In this document: positions 55,905 to 64,000 of the stretch, one piece after another | Layout: every line of letters starts with the position of its first letter | Numbering within the stretch: the first letter of the stretch is position 1 | DNA from: Ziziphus jujuba | Lineage: Eukaryota; Streptophyta; Magnoliopsida; Rosales; Rhamnaceae | DNA: 64,000 nt | Direction: 5' to 3' | Assembly (NCBI RefSeq): GCF_031755915.1 | Contig: NC_083383.1 | Coordinates: 1,306,001-1,370,000 of the forward strand | The notes under the pieces: generated by a model | The model's input: the letters and a program-made list of their open reading frames with translations, nothing else | Told to the model about the DNA's origin: nothing | Database searches by the model: none | Program-made: the position numbers and the translations under genes

Positions 55905-57480
55905 TCATAACCCAAAATTCTTTAAGAATTTCACCAAGCTTATCAAATATGATCAATAGATTCCAAGTTAATGACTACATTGAAACAATACTGAATTCCA
56001 GAACCAACTAAAAGGTTTACACGGCTTCCAATAACAAACAAATAAAATACAAATCCTAATCTTATTTTCTCTAAAATTGAAACAGATAAATAAATTTGGT
56101 CCAAATTGAAAGGCAGAAAAAAACTCAATCTATACATGAACATACAGGAAGAGAATATAGTTTTTGGTGGAAAACGGAAAGCCCATTAGAGAGAGAGAGA
56201 CCACGGAGGATTGTTAAGGAGGAAGGAAGAATAAATAAGGAAAGAAAGAAAAAATAAAATATAATATACACTCACCAGATGACCCAAGCGACCTTGAAGC
56301 ACATCCCAGAGTTATTTTTCTTTTCTTCTCTTCTGTTTTTTTTTTTTTTTTTTTTTTTTTGGGTGAATCTAAGCTTCAATGGAAGGAGGAATGAAGAATG
56401 CACAGGAGAGGAAAAATTCAACTTCCCATACAAAAGTTGGTAGATATTTTAAAAGACGTTAACAACCCTCAAATTTCTTCAAATTTCCAAAAGTTATACA
56501 AACTAAAGAGCACAAAATAAAATAAAACGCAAAAAAAATGGTCATTTTTGAACCATTATGAATAGTAAAATATGACCAAATCCTTTGGCTCTTCTCATTT
56601 ATATTATAGACTATCATAACCCAAAATTCTTTAACAATTTCACCAAGCTTATCAAATATGATCAATAGATTCAAAGTTAATGACTACATTGAAACAATAC
56701 TGAATTCTAGAACCAACTAAAAGGTTTACACGACTTCCAATAACAAACAAATAAAAAACAAATCCTAATATTATTTTCTCTAAAATTGAAACAGATAAAT
56801 AAACTTGGTCCAAATTGAAAGGCAGAAAAAAACCCAATCTATACATGAACATACAGGAAGAGAATATAGATTTTGGTGGAAAATGGAAAGCCCATTAGAG
56901 AGAGAGAGACCACGGAGGATTGTTGAGGAGGAAGAAAGAATAAATAAGGAAAGAAAGAAAAAATAAAATATAATATACACTTACCAGATGACCCAAGCGA
57001 CCTTTAAGCACATCCCAGAGTTATTTTTTTTTTCTTCTCTTCTGTTTTTTTTTTTTTTTTTTTTTTGGTGAATTTGAGCTTCAATGGAAGGAGGAATGAA
57101 GAATGCACAGGAGAGGAAAGATTCAACTTCCCGTGCAAAAGTTGGTAGATACTTTAAAAGACGTTAACAACCCTCAAATTTCCAACAAATATACAAACTG
57201 AAGAGCACAAAATAAAATAAAACGCAAAAAAATGGTCGTTTTTGAACCATTATGACTAGTAAAATATGACCAAATCTTTTATCTCTTCTCATTTATATTA
57301 TAGACTAAAGGATTAAAAGACGTTAACAACCCTCAAATTTCTTTAAATTTCTAAAAAACATACAAACTAAAGAGCACAAAAAAAAAATATGCAAAAAAAA
57401 AATGGTCATTTTTGAACCATTATGAATAGTAAAATATGACCAAATCTTTTGACTCTTCTCATTTATATTATAGACTAAAG
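55905..57480. repeat. 0.7-kb tandem duplication with a partial third copy
   Basis: The block beginning CATAACCCAAAATTCTTTAA recurs about 709 bp later (near 55905 and 56614). The copies share the whole interior, including AGAGAGAGAGACCACGGAGG, a poly-T run, and TGGAAGGAGGAATGAAGAA. A final 165-bp part (AAAAGACGTTAACAACCCTC to ATTATAGACTAAAGG) is present a third time at about 57313-57480. The copies differ by a few per cent at most. No protein or terminal structure is visible. Confidence 0.88.
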
Positions 57481-60265
57481 GATATATATGAGTGGGAAAG
57501 AAAATTCATTTCAATCAATAATTCTTTACATTGCTGGTTTGACTCCAAATGCTTTCCTTTAAACAGTACAAAATGTAAAATTGCTAGTATTTCATCTGAA
57601 TTTGAAATCTAATTTCCTTCTTCGACTATAATAACCAATTCACAATGATGTCCAGAATGATTTGTCAGTAAAATTCTCTGTTTTATACAAAATTAATTTC
57701 GCATGCACCAAAATATCAATTCTCGTATCCATTGGGCATATATATATATATATATATATATAGTGCCAGTGAGGAAGGAAAAAAAAACATATGGGGATGG
57801 CATTTTACTCACTTTCACGGGCAAGTGGTGCAAATAATTGGGATTATCCTGTCTCCATGCTGCGTTGACGTAAGAAAACTGCCATTGATTAAAGTTGTAA
57901 ATTTTCCTGGAAAACAAAAAAGGGGAAATTTTGAAGCTTTATTAAATTTGAATTTGGTTGCGGAGATGTAAATGTCAGACGACCCCACATGGTTGTAGAA
58001 GTTGAGTCCAGCCAGCGACATCATTGCCCCGCATAGTAAGGAAATTGGAACTCTCAGCCCTCCAAAATTTATCATAGCCTTTGAACCATGTTTAAGGTTT
58101 AAAATTATAAGATGTTGTAGAAACAGCTAAAATGTGACATTTTAACGTAAGGTTAAAGTATAATGATCCATTTCTGACATGCGTCCAGTTCATCAGAGAT
58201 AAAGTCCAAAAGAAATAAAAAAGTGATGCTCTGATTGATTTTTGCTGGGTCACATTGACGTACTTTTGGAAATCTTGGAATATAATCTTTCAATTTGAAT
58301 TTGTTATTCAAACAACATTTGGTATGTTACTTTTCTTAGACTGAAGAAGGTTAGAGAACAAAAAGTGCAAAATCTGAGCCAGCCAAGAAAAGAGGTTATC
58401 CGACTTTAATTACCATTATTTATTGAGCAGAAAATCGTCTTAATGAAGCCTGTTTTTCTTCCTTTTCAAACTCGTTATCTACTGTTAAAATTAGAAGTCT
58501 ACACTGCAATAATCAATTAGTTAACAATATCCTTAAATAAGTTGGGTTTGCTTTAATATTTAAAGATTTGAAGTCCCAAACTCAAGTGGGCAAATTGTCA
58601 CCTATATTTAATCAATAACTAGATGATTTATTAACTGAGTGGGAAGTCCAAATTAAACCATGTTGATTATGCCATCTTCCTTACTATGGAAAGCCTGCTC
58701 AGAACAAGTGAAACAGCCTTGTGATTTCAAATGCAGTTAGGTTTGCTTGTACTGTTATTATCAATTATAGTTAAATATAGTCTGCTACCCATATAGCAGC
58801 CAACACTCAAATTGTACACCAAATGCAAGTTCAGAGGCATAAGTATATTATATTATTATTTAAAAAAGAAAAAAAAAAAAGGAAAGAAAAAAATAACATT
58901 TGTCAGTCAGAGGGCGGTCACCGTGGTTTAGCATAAAAGCCAATGGAATATGAGTGTTGTTACTTCCACGTGAATGTTTTTACCATTTACTATCCCACAA
59001 ACAACCAATCTCAAAAGCATTTAACTAGGAATTATTATTATTATTATTTTTTGGGTGAAAGGCATTTGACGAGGAATTAGTATTATATAATAGTTAGTCA
59101 GAAGACAAAAACCCGTTCATGTGCACTTATGCAGAACCAGAATGTAAATAAGGTACGTTTATCGCATTATTGTATTGCAATCATTAATCCTTTCCGGTCT
59201 TCTTCGCCTTTGTTTCCAATGAGCTTCTTCCCGTTGGCCCACTCACCTAATCTCCAACTAATTATGGCTCTTGGTGCTCAATCTTACGAGTATGAATTTA
59301 TCTAATGCTTTCTTGCAAATTAACAGCATATATAATTGTTGTTCATTCGCATTTACAATTAAATTTGCATATGCCTACTCAAACAAGCCCATAGACAATC
59401 CGTATCTACCCCGAAAATCGATTAAAGACACATCTACCAGAATCATTACTAAGCGCGTGGCGTGGGAGGGACTTCGAAGCATACGAAACAAAACATTTTT
59501 GGGTTTGGATTATTCAAAAGAGGAGAGGGACGGCAAGTAAAAGTCGACGAATAGCTACGCTCAAATGAGGGACCTTACATTGTTAAAACCATGATTTAAA
59601 ATATTCAAAATTTTTTTGATATTTTTTTAAAATTTTTATCTTTTGAAAAGGTAGAAAAAAAAAATTCTATCATCTTTTATAAATTTTTTATTAATATCTA
59701 ATATTTTTTGATATTTTCATAAAATTTTTTATATTTATTTCGATATCAATTTTTTAAATTTTGTAAAAATCCATCACAATCACATGCGCTCTCATCTCTT
59801 CCTCTTTCTGTATTAGAACGTGGAGCCAAAAACACCTTCCAACAGTCCACACACTTCTTAAACCCACAACAAGCCCCATGTGGGAGACACGAAAACACTT
59901 TCAATGACTTCAAATACTATGCTAATTTTAAGGAGGACCCCACCACCGACACCATCTCTTCTTCTTTTTTTTTTTTTTTTTTTTTTTAATTTATTTTTTT
60001 TCCAACTAAATTTTTCCTATTATAATTTCTTTTTCCCTCTCTTTTCTTTGCGGCTACACATCACCTCTCCTACTCTCTGTACCGCACTTAAATATATATG
60101 TGCCATCGCCATCTTTATCTAGCGATCACCGTCATTCAATCCTCCCCTAATCTCTTTCTCTGTCTTTTTTTTTTTTTTTTTCCTAAAAGTCTCTCTCATA
60201 CCCTTTTCCAAGCTCAATAATCAATAGAGGGACTAAGCCTCTGAAAATTCATTTTAGTTCAAAAT
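57481..60265. other. Intergenic region upstream of the SKS gene
   Basis: Holds an AT microsatellite at 57737-57761, poly-A near 58862-58890 and A/T-rich spacer. The frame at 59271-59540 has no recognisable domain. The last few hundred bases are the SKS promoter, with pyrimidine-rich stretches near 59963-60050 and 60165-60181. Confidence 0.55.
60091..60099 (+). promoter_or_regulatory. TATA-like box of the SKS gene
   Basis: AATATATAT about 175 bp before the start codon, followed by CT-rich leader sequence; position and sequence fit a plant TATA box, but the transcription start is not known. Confidence 0.35.
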
Positions 60266-63200
60266 ATGCCGCTAAACTTGGCGGGAGGCGGTGCACTTTG
60301 TGCCCTGCTTTGTGTCACCGTTTCTCTCTTTGCCTCTGTTTGTGCTGAAGATCCGTACAGATTCTTCACCTGGAATGTCACTTACGGAGACATTTACCCC
60401 CTCGGTGTCCGTCAACAGGTTTGTACTTCGGAGTTGTGATTTTTTTCTTGATTGAAAGTCACCCGTCTGATCTGATCTGATCGAAATGGATACTGATCTG
60501 CTTTCAGGGAATACTCATAAACGGACAATTTCCAGGCCCAGATATTCACTCCGTTACCAACGACAATCTCATTATCAATGTCTACAATAGCTTGAACGAC
60601 CCTTTTCTCATCTCCTGGTACACGCTACTCTTTCTCAACTTTCCCTTTCAGATTTTGCATAACGAATTTGCATTATTGTGTGTCGTAAAGACAGCAATGC
60701 CCTTTCTAACCTTTGTATTGAATCTTATACCACAATCAAATCCGAGTATATATATGTAATATTCCTTTTCATATTGCAGAGATCTTGTCCAAATCCAATA
60801 CACTACTTGCATATTATTATTTAATTTTTTTTTTTGGGGGAAAAAAAACTTTATGAAAGAGAATGTCTGAGGGCTCTGTTGGTTTCACATTATCCCTTCA
60901 TATGCATGTATGCTACATTTATTTTATTTTAATATTATTTTCTTCCTTTTTGGGCGTATATGCATCATATATACATTTCCATGTGCTGGGTGATGTGGAT
61001 TTAGATCTGGGTAGTCAGAATTAAGACATATTTTCTCTAATTTTTACTTTTTTATTTTATGTCGATTGGTCAATAGATTATATAATATGATCACGGGGTA
61101 AATGAGAAGTCCCGTGAGCAGCTAGCACTGCTGCTAGTGCTATTGGGGGACATATTACCGTCGGCGTGCCGTTTACGAATTGGCTAATCAATGTTGCTAG
61201 GCTTCCAATACTAGAAAAGGGACTAAATCTAAGCCGCAGCAATTTTATGAGCGGAAAAATAGGAAGCATTTTAAATGTTTGCTATTAGAGCTTTGATTAT
61301 TGCGTAATTAGACTAATAAAGTTGTGGTCCATTTTCATTTTAGCTGTCTTCAACTTCACAGCATTAATTTTTTTTTTTTTATGAAAGAAAAAAAGGAAAA
61401 AAGCTTTCACAGCATTTTAGGATTTAGATACCAGAAGTCCAGGAGACATACTAGTTCCCCTCCCCAACCCCCCAAAAAAAAAAAAAAAATTTAAAAGTGG
61501 AATAAAGGTCACGAGATTGCTTGTTGCTCTGATAAATTCCATGAGTCTGTGGTCTGACGTATGAAATGAGACATCTCAGTCCAGCTTTCTCAGTCGGTTC
61601 CCAAAAAAAAAAAAAAGTACTTATTTTCTGGCGGTCTCCAAAATAATTGTGACAAGGAATTAATTAGCATAAATATTGTTCTAACGAAGATATAAATTTG
61701 TAATATAGGAGTGGCATTCAGCAGAGGAGGAACTCTTATGAAGATGGTGTTTTTGGAACAACATGCCCAATCCCTCCCGGTAAAAACTTTACTTACATTC
61801 TTCAAGTGAAGGATCAAATTGGGAGCTTCTACTACTTCCCATCTCTGGCATTCCACAAAGCTGCTGGTGGATTTGGAGGGATCAGGATCCTTAGCAGGCC
61901 TAGAATTCCTGTCCCTTTCCCAGACCCGGCCGGTGACTACACCATTCTTATCGGAGATTGGTACAAGTCCAATCACACCGTACGTTATCACCATTTATTT
62001 ATTTCCTTTTTATGTTATTTCCTATATATACCAAATTTCATGCTCTAGTCTACCCGAATCACATTTTCCTCCCTTAGTTTCTATTTCCCGGTAATGCTGT
62101 AAGCTTAGAATCTCAGAGATAATCAGGGAGAGAAGTAATCAATAATCACTACTGTGACTGTGATAGTGATTGTTGATAATACGCCAACGAACGTATGTTT
62201 CTAGCATACAAGGCCCCTCCATGAACGACAATAGTTTGTCTTTTTAATGCTTTTCTTTTTTCCGCTTTTGACAGCTGGTTTCTCTGGCCATATGAATTGT
62301 CGGTAAAACAGCCTTTTTTTTTTCTTTTTTCTTTTTTCTTTTTTCCTTTTTTTTTTAAAAAAACAAATTTTAAATATTAATACCTTGAAATTAATGTTTT
62401 TATTTCGAATTTTATAAAATTTTTGTTTGTTTTAAGTGAAACGAATTTTTTTGCGTTAATATTGATCAGTAGTACACTATCATATAGATAGTGAATATTG
62501 ATTTAAAAAAAAAAAAAAAACTCAATAGTGAATATTATATAACTATATTTGACCTTTGTGGAGTCTTAAATCAGTACACTATCATTTAGAATTTTTTTTT
62601 TTTTTTTTTAGGTAAATGTACATTGTCATTTAGATGGTTTCCATTCCATTCACCGAATCACGTGCGTTTTCTTTTTGTTTAATTTTTTCCACGAAATTGA
62701 GTCAACATGATCATCGTTGAAAATGTGAATGCCCCGTTGGTCTGCGGGCCAAGAGATAAACGCGTGTGCAGTGTTTTGGACTAAGGAAAGCTACCCTATA
62801 GTATTTTCACGTCATGCACATGCTGGCTTGGCTTGTTTCAAGTTTTGTGGGTCAGTTAGCTGTCTGCCTTATCCTCTAAGCTAATTAATGGAGCCTGAGT
62901 CTCAGTGACCAATGGACCTAAAAAACCTTGCATTAATCAATTTTTATAACCTACCAAATTTAAAAATTTATTGGGACAGTAATTGATAAGTGCATGGGTG
63001 ATTGTTTAGACTTTGAAGGCTCATCTTGATCGTGGTAAGAGGCTACCGTTTCCTGATGGAATCCTGATCAATGGTCGCGGACCCAATGGTTATACTTTAA
63101 CTGTTGAACAAGGTAATGCCTTCGATCCGACATTTTCTATCTTCAGTTTTGTACATTAATGAAGCATTTTTTGCACTCCAAATAAAAAGTAACAGACAAT

Positions 63201-64000
63201 GCAGCTGATGTTTAATTGGCTGATGTACCATTACATTACAGGAAAAACTTACAGGCTTAGAATCTCAAATGTTGGGTTGCAAAACTCCCTCAACTTCCGC
63301 ATTCAAAACCACAAATTGAAGCTGGTAGAAGTAGAAGGAACACACACCCTACAAACTACATACTCCTCGCTGGATGTACACGTGGGCCAATCGTATTCCG
63401 TTCTGCTGACAGCGGATCAACCTGGCGAAGACTACTATATCGTGGTTTCCTCTCGTTTCACCTCTCAGGTCCTCACCACTACTGGCTATCTTCACTACAC
63501 CAACTCTGCTGGCCGTGTAACTGGCCCACCACCTGGTGGACCTACCATCCAGATTGACTGGTCCCTAAACCAGGCCCGCTCCATCAGGTATCATAAACAT
63601 CTTCCTAACTGTTTATTGGACCTATTTCTATCATGTTACGTGGCCCATTTTCGAGGAGCGATTTTCGTGTATAACTGAAATTTAAATTTAAACTAAAGTC
63701 AGATGGTTAATTACAGGACTAACCTCACAGCAAGTGGACCAAGGCCGAACCCGCAAGGCTCGTACCACTACGGTCTCATTAACCTGACCAAAACCTACGT
63801 CCTGGCTAACTCCGCTGGCCAAGTCAACGGCAAGCAGAGGTACGGAGTTAACAGTGTATCCTTCGTTGCACCAGACACTCCTCTTAAGCTCGCGGATTTC
63901 TTTAAAATTGGAGGAGTTTTCCGCGTCGGAAGCATTTCCGACCGGCCTACGGGCGGTGGATTATACACCGACACATCAGTTCTTGGCGCCGATTACAGAG
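60266..64000 (+). CDS. SKU5-similar (SKS) multicopper-oxidase-like protein, 3' end outside window
   Basis: Secreted cupredoxin-fold protein of the SKU5/SKS/Bp10 group, linked in other plants to cell-wall expansion and pollen-tube growth. Exons: 60266-60418, 60508-60617, 61709-61979, 63010-63112, 63242-63587 and 63717 to beyond 64000; all junctions are GT-AG and in phase. Residues 1-27 form a signal peptide ending ...SVCAEDPYRFF. Domain order is cupredoxin 1 (GILINGQFPGP), domain 2 (YTILIGDWYKSNHT, ILINGRGPNG, KTYRLRISNVG) and the start of domain 3. Ascorbate oxidase's copper motif HWHG is replaced by SWSG and the second His pair is absent (FYYFPSLAFHKAAGG). That places it with the SKS proteins, which lack most copper ligands. 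Several N-glycosylation sites are visible (NVT, NFT, NHT, NLT). About a third is missing at the window edge. Confidence 0.95.

Noticed and set aside
59271..59540. 89-codon open frame upstream of the SKS gene
   Set aside because: There is no domain, no splice context and no composition bias toward coding.

Overview
This is plant nuclear DNA, most likely from a eudicot. The evidence is AT-rich intergenic DNA with many poly-A/T tracts and AT, CT and TG microsatellites, GT-AG multi-exon genes, and plant-specific families: an acidic dehydrin, a plant zinc alcohol dehydrogenase cluster, a CIP73/BAG6-like ubiquitin-domain protein, and a SKU5-similar cupredoxin protein. I could not fix the species. 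From memory, Arabidopsis At5g42250 (ADH-like) and At5g42220 (ubiquitin-domain protein) are near neighbours, so the ADH to ubiquitin-domain order may be an ancestral linkage.

Layout. 1-538: last part of an acidic SKn dehydrin (+). 2428-5957: a complete nine-exon neutral ceramidase (+). 6128-8573 and 10848-14966: two complete ten-exon ADH-like genes in tandem (-), with matching exon lengths except the last. The second has a 618-bp Tip100-type hAT element in intron 7. 15653-18868: an internally deleted Ty3/gypsy chromovirus with both LTRs. 19520-20693: a decayed, 5'-truncated third ADH copy (-). 21112-35239: a 14.1-kb Mutator-like element with inverted repeats of about 100 bp and a perfect 9-bp target duplication. 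It carries a MuDR transposase (+) and a convergent Ulp1-protease gene (-). The Ulp gene is split by a 3.0-kb solo-LTR-like insertion, and the right end holds a fragment that looks like a captured host exon. 35900-44526: a 17-coding-exon ubiquitin-domain gene (+) of 953 residues.

46500-48652 is the 3' end of a second gypsy element (-): polyprotein tail, a higher-order minisatellite of 334-bp period, and LTR-like DNA. 49220-52592 is a decayed RPA1-like gene (-). 52593-60265 is AT-rich and holds a 0.7-kb tandem duplication at 55905-57480. 60266-64000 is the first two-thirds or so of a SKS multicopper-oxidase-like gene (+), cut by the window end.

The host genes do not form one pathway. The window is a tandem ADH cluster and its neighbours, invaded by at least five mobile elements: a hAT element, a chromovirus, a MULE with a nested LTR, and a gypsy remnant. 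The most notable points are the fully delimited Kaonashi-type MULE, a Ser-to-Thr change in the ceramidase active-site hexapeptide, and a Tyr in place of the coenzyme-contacting His/Arg in one ADH copy. All exon coordinates were assigned by reading GT/AG sites and checking reading phase; no alignment or search was run.
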